Shown here piece by piece: positions 33,046 through 46,400 of a stretch of 64,000 bases of DNA; the first letter of the stretch is position 1, and each line of letters begins with the position of its first letter. The notes under the pieces are model-generated. The model was not told the origin of the DNA. It made no database searches and worked only from the letters and a program-made list of their open reading frames with translations. The position numbers and the translations under genes were made by a program. Origin of the DNA: Elgaria multicarinata webbii (Eukaryota > Chordata > Lepidosauria > Squamata > Anguidae); the NCBI RefSeq assembly GCF_023053635.1, contig NC_086187.1:28434501-28498500 (forward strand), read 5' to 3'.

Positions 33046-33720
33046 ACCAGCGTTATACTGTGCAATCACTGTGAATTGCGTGCAAAGGACTCCAAAGTTT
33101 TCCAGCTAATAATCTGCTTTTATTGTGAAGTACTCCCATGCATCCTGCTTTAATTGTGCTATAAAGGCAAAAGACTCGCCCTATTTTGCTACTAGTTTTC
33201 GAGCGTATCATTTCCGAGCGGCCACTGGGGCGCAGGAGCAGGATTTGAAGAAAAAATAAACAAATGCTTACATCTGTGTAAGCTTTAAAGATAAGGACAT
33301 CAAAACTGGCACAGTAATAGATATTAAGGAGAGCTTTAAGCATACCAAATTTGAATCGGATTGGGACATCCATTGATTTTTAATGATTTTTTAACATTTC
33401 CCCCCTTAAACCCATTTCCTGGTATGCAAATGATCTTAGGAGCGCTGCTGCCTGGTAGCAGCAACAACAACAACGCCAACAACTTAGCGCTTTAGGGAAT
33501 AATTTGAGGGAAACAGGTATGTGGGATGAAGCTCTAGAAGAGGAGTGTTTCCTTTCCTGCTTTTCTGTTACATAACCACTAGGTGGCACTGCGGTATAGT
33601 GGAATAATGCAAATACACAAGAGAAACAAGCAGTTTCTTTCGTTTTCACAATTAAATGCTGCATTTTCCCTATTCTAAACAAAGTTGCCCAAAGTCCTGG
33701 TTTGACACAGAAGTGAAACA
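33046..33720 (-). repeat. R1 repeat, longest copy, with perfect CTCF-like motif
   Basis: Read on the minus strand this copy runs from GGGAAAATGCAGCATTTAAT through GCCACCTAGTGGTTATG, AGCGCTAAGTTGTTG, ATCTATTACTGTGCCAG, CGCCCCAGTGGCCGCTCGG, to GTGCAATCACTGTGAATTGC's partner at the 3' end. It spans both the 5' part seen at 1385-1525 and the 3' parts seen at 1-170 and 53200-53722, so the family consensus is at least about 680 bp. The plus strand at 33576-33590 reads CCACTAGGTGGCACT, an exact match to CCASYAGRKGGCRSY. The copy ends about 420 bp before the CIITA start codon. Confidence 0.8.
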
Positions 33721-33980
33721 AGAGCGTCACGACGTTGTTGAAAGAACCTGTAAACAATCAAGAGTAGGTAATCATGAGTGCATGAAAAATACCTCGTGTA
33801 GAATACCACTCGGTTTCAAGACCCATGAAATGAACCGCGCCTACAATTAAGTGCCAGCATGGACCAGGTCTGAGCTTGCCAAAAAACACTGGGGATCCAT
33901 TTTAGCTGTGCTAGCATTACAGAAACTTGTGGTGGTTGGTGGGGGGGGGTGTCTGGAAGATGTATTCATAGCTTCAATTT

Positions 33981-34141
33981 AATGAGGAAATAATATGGAT
34001 GACGCTCCAAACTCCAACGTGTTGTTACAGTTTTCTTTTTTCACTTCATCTTTTTGGATGCTGGTGGGATGTGTTTTGTCCCTTACATATACATATCGTG
34101 TGTAAATAGTCCAGAGGCATCAAACAGCTGGTGCTGCCGAT
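33981..34141 (+). promoter_or_regulatory. Putative CIITA type I (CARD-exon) promoter
   Basis: Upstream of the CARD exon lie a PU.1-type GAGGAA (33984-33989) and, read on the minus strand at 34028-34047, GAAGTGAAAAAAGAAAACTG, which resembles a composite ETS/IRF or IRF element. Mammalian promoter I is known to respond to PU.1, IRF8 and NF-kB. No clear TATA box is seen. The transcription start is not determined. Confidence 0.4.
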
Positions 34142-34442
34142 ATGAATCTTTTCAAGGAGATCTTGCCAGGCGTTAGAGAAGTCCTGTCCAACGCGTCCGC
34201 CTCCCAAGTTGAGGCGCTGCTGAACCTCATGTTGGGAGAAGGAATCCTATCTAAGGAATACCATCAGACGTTGCTCTGCGAAAGAGACGGGGATGACCTC
34301 GCGAGGAAGGTCGCCTTGACCCTCGTGGAGAAATGGGCCCTGAAGTGGAACTGTGGGCCTCCCCCGTGCTGTTCACAGTTCTTTGGCAGCCAACGGATGG
34401 ACGCTGCAAGTGCCGTGTCACCAAGGACTAGACGCTTGAGTG
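34142..34442 (+). CDS. CIITA: CIITA exon 1, CARD-encoding (type I isoform)
   Basis: This exon codes 100 residues plus one nucleotide, starting MNLFKEILPGVREVLSNASA and containing LLNLMLGEGILSKEYHQTLL and GDDLARKVALTLVEKW. It lines up residue by residue with the remembered human dendritic-cell isoform start MNNFQAILTQVRMLLSSHQP...LLSREYHCTLL...ALARKISLTLLEKG. The donor is GTG|GTAAGC. Joined to exon 2 it gives ...RRLS-DHTMDPGILAEK. Confidence 0.93.
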
Positions 34443-37400
34443 GTAAGCTTGTTTCGTGTAATACGATCATCCGTACGCTTAGCATTTTCAGTGTGGGGAA
34501 ATCTTAACAATCCATCTGTTCTTCGTTCTCCAAACAAGGCCTCTTTGACAGCCAATTTTGCGTTTATGGAATTGATGCTGAGGCCATCAACGGAATGCCC
34601 AGATCCCACCCCACAGCCCCCTGATGCATGGTTGGTGGGAACGTGGCACACGGAGATGGGACCCTTTCGGCTGCAGCATGGAGCCTCTCGAATCATTATG
34701 TTGCCCCCCTCTGCTTGTTGGCATTCCAGCGTGTGGCTAAGTCCGTTTTGCTTGGTCACCCTTTGGGGTGAAATTAGTATTTTCCTCCAAATTGTTGCTA
34801 GTTACTGTTCTTTTGTCCCTGTTTGGATCATTGCTTAAATTAAGATTTCAATGTTATTGTGGGGTTTTCATCTATCATTGTAAGCCTTTGGTGAGCTTTT
34901 AATAAATAAGTTAAATAACCCGAGAGCTGTGGGGAAAGTTGACGGTGATCAAAGTACAATGTGAATACATCTGCTTGTGGTTTCAAGGCCAGGATGGGTT
35001 TTTGGTCTTGTTGGTGGATGCCCCACCCCCACCCCCACACCCCCACTCCCAGGATAAAATGGGAGCACCCCCACATCGACCCCCTTGAGCTCTGCAGAGG
35101 GCAGTTGGGATATAAGTCCGACCTAGATCAGCAGTTTGGGAGCTCCTCAAGGAGACGTTTGGTCATGTTGAATGAGCTCCCCTAAAATGTGGGCTTGTCC
35201 GCCGTGACTCTTGTCACGCGTAGCTCCAAGGTGCCGATTTAGGGTACGTCCCCTGTTCCTTCATGCAAGGATGATAGATCTGGCCCAGGCCCCATGTGGG
35301 TTTGCTCTGCTCCATCCATGTGCAACACCTGCCAAAAGGCACGTCGCTCCTAAAGAGCAACTTGCTCAGATCAGCTTCTGTTTCCGGCCCCTAGCTCAAC
35401 CCTCTTGCTCAAAGGATGGAGACTCTTGAAGGAGCACATGCCTGCCCCGGAGATGGCTGCTCAGTGACCTCCTGCCTGCCGCAATCCATGTGGCAGCCCA
35501 GAGGCATTCCGCCCCTCAGGATGAGGGGACGTTGCTTGTAGGATGCTCCAGCCTAGCACCAGGAACCTCCTCTATCAGTTCCTCCTCCTCGTCCTCCTCC
35601 GAGCTTCTTTAAGGTCAAGGCTATGGACAGAAATAAGGGTGCATAGAGGCGCACATCATTTTAGCATCGTCTGTTGTGGACATGCACTAACTGCATTTTG
35701 GACCCCAGTATGAATAAAAACATTTTTTAAAAAGAAAAAGAATCAAGAGCAGTAAAACTCTTCAAATACTTGAAAGGTTGTCACACAGAGGAGGGCCAGG
35801 ATTTCTTCTTGATCCTCCCAGAGTGCAGGACACGGAATCATGGCCTCAAGCTACAGGAAGCCAGGACAGCAGGAAAAACTTCCTGACTATAAGAGCAGTA
35901 TGACAATGGAACCAATTCCAATGGAACCAAAACCAATTGCCTAGTGAGGTTGTGGGCTCTTCTCCCACACTGGAGGCCTTCAAGAGGCAGCTGGACAGCC
36001 ATCTGTCAGCCATCTGTTAAGGAGGATTCATGCATTTATTATTATTATTATTTTATTACATTTTTATACTGCCCCATAGCTGAAGCTCTCTGGGCGGTTT
36101 ACAAAAGTTAATTGAGCAGGGGGTTGGACTCGATGACCTTAGAGCTCCCCTCCAGCAAAATGCTTCTATGATTCTATGAAAATATATCCAATCAAACCAA
36201 CACAGCTGAAGGATTTCTAAAAGTCACAGATTTTCAAAACAAATCATAAACGGCCTTCCTCTTACAATTAACACGTATTTTCAGAGCACACTTCAAAGTG
36301 CAAAGAGAGTAGGCTTTGGCGGAGGTCCTGTTCATGCTAGAGTTGCCATTCCTTGGGGGTTCAGTTTCCTAGTCCTCAAGGTCTCTAGAGAACCTCAGGC
36401 ACCTCGTGACCTCCAAATGTATTGGATACATGTCCCAGCACACCCACACCCACACCCACACACCCCAAGCCAGTGTAGGGCATCAGGTTGGAGACGGCAA
36501 CTCTCTAGAGGATATGTCTCCGTGTGAGGAACGGGTGCTGTCTATCGGGCAAACACATGCGCAGGACCAATGAAGCATCGTGAAGCGTGCAGCCAGGCCT
36601 TTCACACTGCGCAGCTGCCGAAGTCAAGTGCTGATTGTACTCTAGAGCACTTCTGGGGATCGGTGCTGATAACCAGGGAGCCACTGGATCGTGTCCAGTG
36701 CGTTGCCATGTGCGAACGGTGCAGAGAGAGGCAAGAACTTGGCTGGTGCAGTTGGCGTGGGCATAAAATACTGCTACCGATCTACAGGGCACAAGCAGGG
36801 GCACTCCCTGACCCAAGAGAGTAGATCAGAAAGTGAAAGAAAGGCTTTGCACTTGTCTCAGCTCGAGCTGTTTGCAGCATGCAGAGTGAGGTAAGGAGGA
36901 CTTGGGGGGTGGGCCTTTTTTATTTCTGGGGTGGGTTCCTTTCTCTCTGGGGTTGGGGGCCGTGGAGAGCTCCAACAGGCCGCCTGGGAGAGAAGGTCTG
37001 TAGCTGTGCATGGAAGGCAGATCAGAAAGTCTATTCAACAGGTGGCAGATTTAATGTAAAAGATCCGAGGAGGGAGAGGGAGGGGCGGCGGTGGGGTGGG
37101 AGGAGGGGGCAGCCACAGCTGGCCTCTCTGCTCCTGGCCCCTTATTAATATTTTGTAGTAGAATAAAAGGGAATTTCCTCTCCACTCTCCCTCCGGGATT
37201 CCCCCGGTTCGTTTACTTCTTGCCACTAGCTCCAACTGCTCTGCCCTTCAGATGCCACAGAGATTGCTGTTTAGCAGCTCCACGACGTCCTACATTGGCC
37301 TCTGGCAACTAGGATGGCAGCGTGCAGCCCCAAATTCTGCCTCCAGCAGATTTTCCAAGAGGAACAGTTGGAGCACTTTCTCCCAGGTCAGTTTATTATA

Positions 37401-40400
37401 TTTCCCCTGTCACCCCAGTGGAACTTCCTTTTGCTTCTCAGCTCTTCCACCTGCCCCTTCTATTTCTGAGGGACACCCCTCCTGTTCCCCGTCTGCTATT
37501 GTTCCTTAACTCCCTGTTCCTATTTGGCCTTCTGGGGAGATTTTGTGCCTAGCTAGCATGTGCGCATATGCGCCGAGTCATGTTTCACCTCCACTGTATC
37601 GGCTCAACCAGTCAGTATAATATTGCTGAACGCGTTTGAGCTGCAGCGAAGTCCAAAAGGCAGCATGGGGATGATGGGAGTTGAAGTCCAATACATCTAA
37701 AGAGGCACCAGATTGAGGAAAGCTGATTATTAACCAGGGGCAGTCCCTGTTTTCTGGTCCCAATCCTGGTCAATTCCTTTCTCTGTTTTGACCCCAAGTT
37801 TGCACTCCGGGAGAAGCCTTGTTTAAAACAACAACGCCAGTGCGTTTTGCTAGAATTACCCTTCCTAGTGCTGGTCCTGCACCAGGCTTTCTAGAAGTGA
37901 CATTTCAGAGTGGGGAGACGATGTGTTTTGCTGGATTTGTCATCACTCTGTGTTCAGCTTCCTCCCCGTACATTTTGAAGAGTGGCACCTTGTCTCTAGC
38001 ATGCATGCAGGGAAATGCAGGCACCTGGATGCAAAGGCTTGCCATTCTAAGCATGCTCAGCTGGGAAGAAGCCCCACTGGCTTTCGGGGGTGGGTGCTGC
38101 TCACCCTGCTCAGTGGGGCTCAGGGCGTTTGCCCTGGACTCCTACCTTGAGTGTATGTGTGTGTGTGTGTTTAAAAAATCCACTTTATTATGGGCAGTAT
38201 ATTCATAAATCTGCTTCCAAATCCGACGCAGTGTCTGCCTACTGCAAAGTTAGCGAATACAGCAAGCAGAAAAGAGCCCTTCCCTGACCCACACACTCCC
38301 CGTCCCGTCCTCCGCCACTCCAAGCCAAACTTCCTGGTATGAAGAAAGGGCTGTTGCTAAAACAGAAAGCTGCTCCAGTTTTTCATATGTGAATAGTCTG
38401 CTGGTGGCACCACTTGACCAGGGTGGAAATTTTCTGAATGTGTAGATTCAGATGTCATTTGCCCTGTGCATGTTGGAACCGCCCAGAGAGCTTCGGCTGT
38501 TGGGCGGTGTAAAAATGTAATAAATAAATAAATAAAATATGTTTAAATTTGGGGGGCGTGTAAAGGGATCCTAGCCTCCACCTGTTGCAATGGGCTGTCT
38601 TACTACCATTTTTAAAAAGTTGCAGGAGAGAGCAGGGTTGGCTAAAATTGTTGAGATTAGAGCAGGGGCGGGGGGGGTTTGTGGGTTTGGATAAGTCCCC
38701 AAATCTCTCCACCACTCCTCTCACAATAATTCAAGCACTGTGTTGTTAATGGATGTTGCAGTAGAACATCTCATTGTGCAGTTTGTAGCTTTACCTGACA
38801 CTAAGCAACGGAGTCATCTTTTAATTGTTTGAAACCACAACGTGTTCATATTAGTCAGCAAAAGCATGCATGAACTCGAGTGATTGAAACTTTACTGGAA
38901 AGAAATGAGTGGGCTCCATTTGTTCGTTGGGGTTTTTTGGGAGGCCAGATGTAAGGCTGCAGCTGCAGTTGTTCGGGGAGATTCTAGAGCTCTCCTTTGT
39001 CCCTCCAACGTAAGCCATGCTGGGTCAGACCCAGGGTCCATCTGGCCTAGCATCCTGCTCACGCACTGGCCGACCAGCTGTCCACAGGAAAACCAGAAGG
39101 AGGACGCATGAGTGCAACAGCACCCTCCCACCCATGTTCCCCACCAACTGGTGTATATTGGCTTACTGCCAACATGCATCATGACTTTATCTGTACATCG
39201 CCCTGAGATCCTAGTGATTTAGGGTGGGATACAAATGTTTTAATAAATAAATAATAAAAAATAAATGGTTTGAAAATCAAGTCGTCTTGTGGGCCATGTC
39301 AGGAAGAGCCCAGCAGTTTAGTCAGCGGCTCCTCATCTTCCAATGCAAAGAGGCAGGAATGATTTTTAAAGATTAGTCACTTCATGTTTATGGTGTCAAT
39401 TTATGAATGCGGTTCAATGCTTTCAAGTCTGTTAAGTTAGCTTTATTTAGGTTCGAGCCATTCCACGCTACCGGCCCACACCCACGCAGCCCTCTAAAAA
39501 CACACGGACCCCTCTGTCTTCGCTGTCTGCCCAATTTTAGCCAAATCTCACGCACCACCGCAGCCTACTAAAGCCAGTAGCTGGGGGCTCCCACTTCACC
39601 ACGAGACACCCTACAGCCACCGGGGTTGTGGCTTCCGCTGAGGCCTGTGAGGGACAGCGAAACAGGATTTGAAACCAGGTTGAAGCTTGTTTTTAGCCTA
39701 CTCTTCCTTCCAAAGTAGCCGAGGGTGGTGTACGTGGCTATTTCCTTATCCCACCCACTAATGTTATCTTTACAACAACATCACTCGTTGAGCGTCGAGG
39801 CGGAATGGGGGTTTGGACCTGGATGTTCCCCATCCTACCCTGACAGCCGCCATGATTCCTACACCACATTAGATCTCTAATACCAATACAGTATTGTAGT
39901 AGTACCTGTAGTTGTAGTGTTGATACTACTAATTAAAGTTTTTTAGAGACCAATCACATGCCTCCTAGACAGAGTCCGAGGGGCTGTAGGGTACTTTGGG
40001 TCCCTGGATGTGAGGTCAGAGGCCGCACTCTGACCTCGGACCCAGGAGTCTGAGCTCCCCACCCCCTCACAGCTGGCAAGGAGAGATCTGCACTGGCTGC
40101 CATTCAGCCCCTGGGAGTAGAGGACAGTCTTAACCCGGCACCGAAAAGATGCAGTGTTGGCATGGCGCAGGCCTGAGAGGGGAAGTTAGCGGGGCTACCA
40201 CTGAAAAGGCCCTCTCCCTCGTTGCCACTCTCCGATCCTCCATGGGTGGTGGCGCTCGGAAGGGGGAGCAGAGGTTGATTGTAGCATCTGGGTATGTTCA
40301 AATCGGGAGAATATTCTGTCAGGTGTTGCACTCCCAAACCGTGTCAAGCGTTATAGGTTAGAACGAACACCTTGAAACAGGCTTGGAAGCATACAAGCAG

Positions 40401-43400
40401 CCAGTGCGCACGGGCCGGAATTGGTGTTCTGTGTTCAGACCTTCTGTTCTCAATTATCAATCTGGCTCTTGCATTTTGCACAAACTGCAGCTTCTGAACA
40501 GTCTTCAAGGGCAGCTCCACATAGAGTGCATTGCAGTAATCCAACTTGGAGATTACCAGAGGGGGGGGGGAAACCTCTTCATTGCAAAAAATAAAGAAAT
40601 GTGCCATGAGATCAGTGGAAAGGAGGTGGTGGTGGCACACTTTGGAGTCCTGCAAAAATGGGAGAGAGGGGGCTTTAACTCGCAAATAGCGTATAGGAAG
40701 ACGGATTAAGGGACCGTTTGCATCTGTGCTAACAACTGTCTGCACACTTTCCGACCGGTAGCTCCGGATCAGCCTTCTCCCTTGGTCACCCTCTCGATTT
40801 CTAGTACAGCAACTCCCACAATGCTCCTCCTTCCACCCTATTTGCGTGTTCAGCTCCTCTTTACCGTTCATTGAGGGTGTCAGGTTGGGTCAACGCTGCA
40901 CAGGCGCTGCCAGCCAGGGTACATCTGGAGGGCAGCAGGTTGAGGAAAGCTGCTGCAGATTGTTTTCGACATGCGAAACTCCACCACCAAGTCTGCGTCA
41001 CCATGGGTTTCCTGTGAGCAGGGAGCTCACGGTGGGTCGCCCACAGGCAATACCTGTGCAGAGCCTGGGACAAGAGTTCCCCTCGCTCCAGCAATGGGTT
41101 AGGACACGTTGCAGGAGTTTTCCAAATGACTAATAAGTACAGGGGTGGGAGAGGAACAGGGCAGGGACAGGGAGGTCAGAGAGAGGGTCCCTCTCTTCCT
41201 CCCCTTCTGGCTGTCCCATTCCCGTTCCCCCACCCCTTATTTATTTTTTATTTATTTTATAGAGATGCTAAGGATCGCATCTATAGATTTTAAAAAAGGG
41301 GAAGGAACGGGGCAGCCAGAGGGACGGAGGAAGAGGAGGGACGCTTCGCACCCGAACCGGCCCTCCTCCAGTGGATGGTGACCAATCAGTGGTTGCCATG
41401 GGCTGTAGCATGCCCCGTGTCCACAAAAACCAGGGTAAGTGCCCGACTTCTTTGGAGCAGAGTTTAGGAGGTTTGCCCCTGGATGGCTTTGGGATGGCAG
41501 CTGCCGCATATAGATGACTTGCTGCCACTCCGAATCCACTCCGGGACAAACCCCTTGTCAAGACAGGCTGCAGAAAGGAGACAAAAGGCAGATGGTCCCT
41601 GCCCCAGTCATAGGATGTTGTAATCTAGGAGTCTGTGTCTGAAGTTTGGGAGAGACGGAACAAGACACTGAGGCCCTTTCCTGGGATAACCTAAGGATTG
41701 TCCCAGGAAAATGGAGGGATCGTCCCTTCCTGCTCCTCGGATCCCCTGTGTGTCATTTGCATGCACAGGGATGATCCCCAGACGATCCCTGGAAAAAAGG
41801 CAGGTGTAGAAATGGCCTGAGTCTGGGATCCACATGCATCTTTGGTTAGTGCCGGCTGCCTCCCTAGAGATCCAGCATGGCAGCCGTGGACTTTGCTCAC
41901 CTCTGGGAGTGTTTCACCTGCCTCTGCATAGATAAGGGCAAATAATACAAACTGCCAATAAATCTCCAGTGACTTTATTCCAAAGGAAAACAAACTTGGA
42001 TAAACACTGCAGCCCTGACTCTTCTCAATGCTTGGCAAAGCGAGGTGGGCGTGACGTGTGTTTCTGAACCCACGTCCTCACAAGCCTCATGGGGGTGAAA
42101 TAAGTATAGCCGCAGCCCACAAGTCAAAACAACATGTTGTGTGTTCCAGTTGCAATACACACACACACACCCTTTTTTCCCTCTTTTCTTTTTGTGTGGG
42201 GTAGTGAGATTCTTACTTGCCCTTCTTTGGATCAGTGAAACACAATAACTAAACTGGAATTGAACCCCAACATTTTGGGGTTTGCTTTTCCAGTCTATTC
42301 ACAATGTGACATGATTATATAAGTTTACATATAAATTTCAAAGGAAAGAAAATATCAACATGTCAGGTTTCTCTTCCTCTTTATTCATGTGAACAGAGTC
42401 TTGTGGTTTAACGTGCCTTCTGAGACACTTAGTGTGAAAATAGCTCGGATTTCTGGCACATTTCTCTCCTTAGCCGGCAAAAGAGCCACCCGGGCCCATT
42501 CCATTCCCATTTCTTTTACCTTCTGCAGGTTTTAAAGGATTAATAATAACTGCTGTTGATCTGTAGCAAAAGGGGTATCTTCTCTTTGAGAACTGAGGCA
42601 ACGCAGAAGATAATATTGATGCAAAGTTATTCATTGGTAAAATCAGATAAGAACATAAGAAGAGCCTTGAGGTTGGATCAGACCAAGGTCCGTCTAATCC
42701 AGCGTTCTGTTCCCGCAGTGGGCAACCCAACTGCCCCAATGGGGGACCCACAAGTAGGACACAAGCACAACTGGTGCACACAGGCTTACTGCCTCTGATA
42801 CTAGAGGTAGCAGAGAGCCATCAGGCTTAGTCACCATTGGTAGCCTCCTCCTCCTCCTCCAGAAATGTGTCCTTCCCCCTTTTAAAGCCATCCCAATGAG
42901 ATGTACTCATTTCTTCACTGGTGGGTCCCAAAGTCTTCCTCACAGCCATTCTAGCTAGTTCTCCGATGCACTAAACATTGCCAGGCCCAATGAAATCCAC
43001 CACATATTAAAGCCGACATGCTCCAGTACCCAAACCTAAAACCTGCCCCAGTAGCAAAGAAGCACCAGTGATGTACCACCTTTTTGATATATTCAATATG
43101 GAAGGGCGTCTTCAGTATGTGATCCCAGCCAATCAGGGATCATAGTGTAGATGTGATACTGTCACACCTACATTTTTTTTTATTCACTTGCTTATATATT
43201 TCAATCCAAAACAGAATCTCTTTTAAGAAATAAGATGTTGTTGTTAATATTATTATTAATAATAGCAATAGTTTTTAAAAGCGAAGGCAGCACAGATGGT
43301 TTAAAGCCGGATTAAAAGTTTGTCTCATAATTTTGCCTGGCGTGCTTGTTGAGTTCTTTTTATTTAAGAGACCGAAATCTTTCTTTCCTTTCCTAAATTT

Positions 43401-46400
43401 CTTATTCCAGATCACACCATGGACCCAGGGATTCTAGCTGAGAAGAGCTACTTAGAACTGCTGCAAAGTGAGGTCGACCCTTCACTCCTGTATAAGAACA
43501 TTGAAGAGGCAGCTGAGCTTCCCACAGCTGGTTGGTCATAACATTAAAAAAAAATCCATTTTTATTTCCTTCTTTAATAAAAAGATCCTATAATGTTTGA
43601 GTTCGGGGGAGCCTCTTGCCAGCTTCATTAAGCAATATTGCTAAAATAACCGTACTGGGCATGTTTCAAGTATTCAGAGGACTTTGTGGACATCAGCCCA
43701 GTAAAATTTGGAAGAACCCTGCAAGGTATTATTTTTATTTATTTATTTATTTATTACATTTCTATACTGCCCAATAGCCGGAGCTCTCTGGGCGGTTCAC
43801 AAGGTAGGTTATGGTAGATGCTTCTGTGTCATTCTCTCCTCCCACCCACTAATCACACACACACTTTCCTTGAAGGCCTCTGATCCATGGCCACTAGTCT
43901 GCTAATCTCCTAGCCCCAGCTTTGGATAGAGATAGCCTAGCTACAGTTATCCATGCTCTGATAACCTCTCGTTTGGATTACTGCAATGCGTTATACATGG
44001 GGCTGCCTTTGAAAACGGTCCAGAAACTTCAGCTGGTACAAAACAGGGCAGCAAGGTTATTAACAGGGACTGGCCGGCGAGATCACATTACGCCAGTCCT
44101 TTTACAACTTCATTGGCTGCCACTCCAGGTCCGGGCCCAATTCAAAGTGCTGGTATTGACATTTAAAGCCCTAAACGGTTTGGGGCCAGGTTATTTGAAG
44201 GAACGCCTCCTCCCATATGTGCCTGCCCAGACCTTAAGATCATCCACAGGGCCCTTCTCCGTGAGCCCCTGCCAAAGGAACTGAGGCAGGTGGCTACTAG
44301 GAGGAGGGCTTTCTCTGCTGTGGCACCCCGGCTGTGGAATGAGCTCCCCAGAGAGGTCCGCCTGGCGCCTACACTGTACTCTTTTCGTCGCCAGCTGAAG
44401 ACCTTTTTATTCTCTCAGTATTTTAACACTTAATTTTAACTTAAATTTAAATTTTACTGTTCTAACTCTGTATTTTAATCTTATATCAATTTCTGCTGCG
44501 TGGTTTTATCCTGGTTGTGCTTTTTATACTGTATTTTTATTTGTGCTTTTAACCTGTTGGTTGTTTTATTATGGTTTTAATTTTTGTGAACCGCCCAGAG
44601 AGCTTCGGCTATTGGGCGGCATAAAAATGTAATAAATAAATAAATAAATTGCAAGGCACGGGGCAGCCCAAACAACACTGCCCTTGGAAACACCACGCTG
44701 CAGCTGCTTTACAGAGATAGCAGAGACTTTTGAAAGGAAAGAAGCCCCCCCCTTCACTCTTCCTCTGAGAGGGGGGGTATTTGAGAGGTGGTTAAGTGGT
44801 GAGGAGGAAAGTCGCCTCCAAGCAGAGTTTTTAGTTTATTACTGCAGGTGATTCAGTGTGAGTGCTATTTTTATAAATAAACCGCCCAGGGAGCTTCAGC
44901 TGTTGGGCGGTACAAAAATGCAATAAATAAATAAAAGGAAGAAAACCTGTTGGGTTGCACCGGCATACAAGCAGTCCAGCTGGCAAAACATTTATATTAA
45001 ATCCTCCATAGCTGCTTCCTCGCCTTCTGTCCAGCCCCCCTTCAAATCCAAGCAGCCTACAGGTCCCAACCGATGGGAAACCTTCCCCTTTTCAAAGTAC
45101 TGCTGTGTACCCCTACCCCCGGTTTCCCCAAGAGCTGCACTGTTCCAGTGTGACCCCAGGTTTGAATTTCTTCGGAGGAGAGCGAGCAAGCGCGAGAGAG
45201 CGCTGGAATGGAGAGGCGCAGCTTTGGAGTGAGTGGGTGGATGGGAATGTTGGTTTCATTTTCATTCTAGAAGTGGAGCATAAGTAAAAGCAAATGACAG
45301 GCATTTCTGCAAAGGCTCAGAGCTTTGTAGAAGGGGGGATTCCACCCGACCTCTCAAGGGGCCAATATAGTGGGGGGGGGGCGTTGTTAACGGCTTCTGC
45401 CGCCACTGGATGCATGAGGCAGCAGGTACACAGGGATTCCTGGGTGAGTTCTCCCCCACCCCATGGTTTATCTCTATGCGGTTTTAACCTGAAGTTCTGG
45501 GTATTGTTTACTTGATGGAGTGTCTATCCCCACATGAACTACGATCAGCATTTAAGGCCCTCTTCCACATACTTCCTCCAAAGGAGGTTCGGAAGGTGGC
45601 AACAAGGAAGCGGGACCCATCAGTCCAGCGCTAAGGAGGCAACATGGGGTCCCCCCCCCAAAAAAAAGCCTCACTCCACCCAGTCTGAAGCAGTAGCAGT
45701 ACCCCAAGTTGAAGGCACCATAATGTCCCCAGGCGATGATGCGCAGTGCAAGCCTATGCATGTTTCCTCAGGGTGTTCAGTTGTGTTCAGCGGAGCTTAC
45801 TCACAGGTCATCCTGCCTGCGGAGGATGGGGCAGGCCGCCTGGAAAGGGCAGAGTCAAAGGCGGTGAACTCCAAAGTGCAAAAACCTGCCAGCCTGCCAT
45901 AAATGAAGACAGATTGGCTCAGGGAGGTGTTGCAGCTGCTGCCTGTCCAACCCTCCTCCACCACCCCACTAAGCAGCCTGACCTTTGTAGTCCTCCACTA
46001 AAAGAACATTCGTCGCTTCCTCTGAGAGTCACTTCAGGCCAAATCCGATATTTTGGGACTGGGTTTCCTGAAGATGGATGTTGGAGGAGGCAGGGAGTGG
46101 ACAGGAGGCAGTTTTTATCCCTCTCCCATAGTTCTAGCACCCAGTGGGGTCATTATTCCATGAAACTGAAAGGTGGGAGATTGAGGACAGATCAAAGGAA
46201 GGCCTTCTTCACACTGCCGCAGGGTGATGGCCACCAACTTGCATGGTTTTAAAAGGCGGTGAGACAAATTCACACATAATCAAGCTATCAATGGCTACTA
46301 GCCTCATTTGGGTTTGGGGGATGCCCCCACCCCATTTGGGATTTTTTCCCCTAAAGTTTTTTTTAACTTCTGCAAGCCTCAGTCTCCCCCAGAGCTTTCT

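Larger units (their letters stand above)
34443..43410. other. CIITA intron 1
   Basis: This 9-kb intron separates the CARD exon from exon 2. It contains a CR1 copy split by an L2-like tail (35755-36178), a candidate alternative first exon with a kB site (37160-37386), L2-like and CR1/L3-like fragments at 38474-38537, 39010-39262, 40130-40570 and 42648-42872, and an inverted-repeat element near 41660-41835. In mammals promoters III and IV lie in this interval. I looked for a promoter IV style GAS/E-box/IRF cluster and did not find one. Confidence 0.7.

Noticed and set aside
36879-36892. A second candidate CIITA alternative first exon (ATGCAGAGTGAG|GTAAGG)
   Set aside because: It has a good donor, but it ends in phase 0 and would not join exon 2 (which needs one leftover base) in frame.
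39900-43400. Promoter IV type GAS/E-box/IRF cluster upstream of CIITA exon 2
   Set aside because: I scanned for TTCNNNGAA next to CACGTG and an IRF element and found no convincing cluster.
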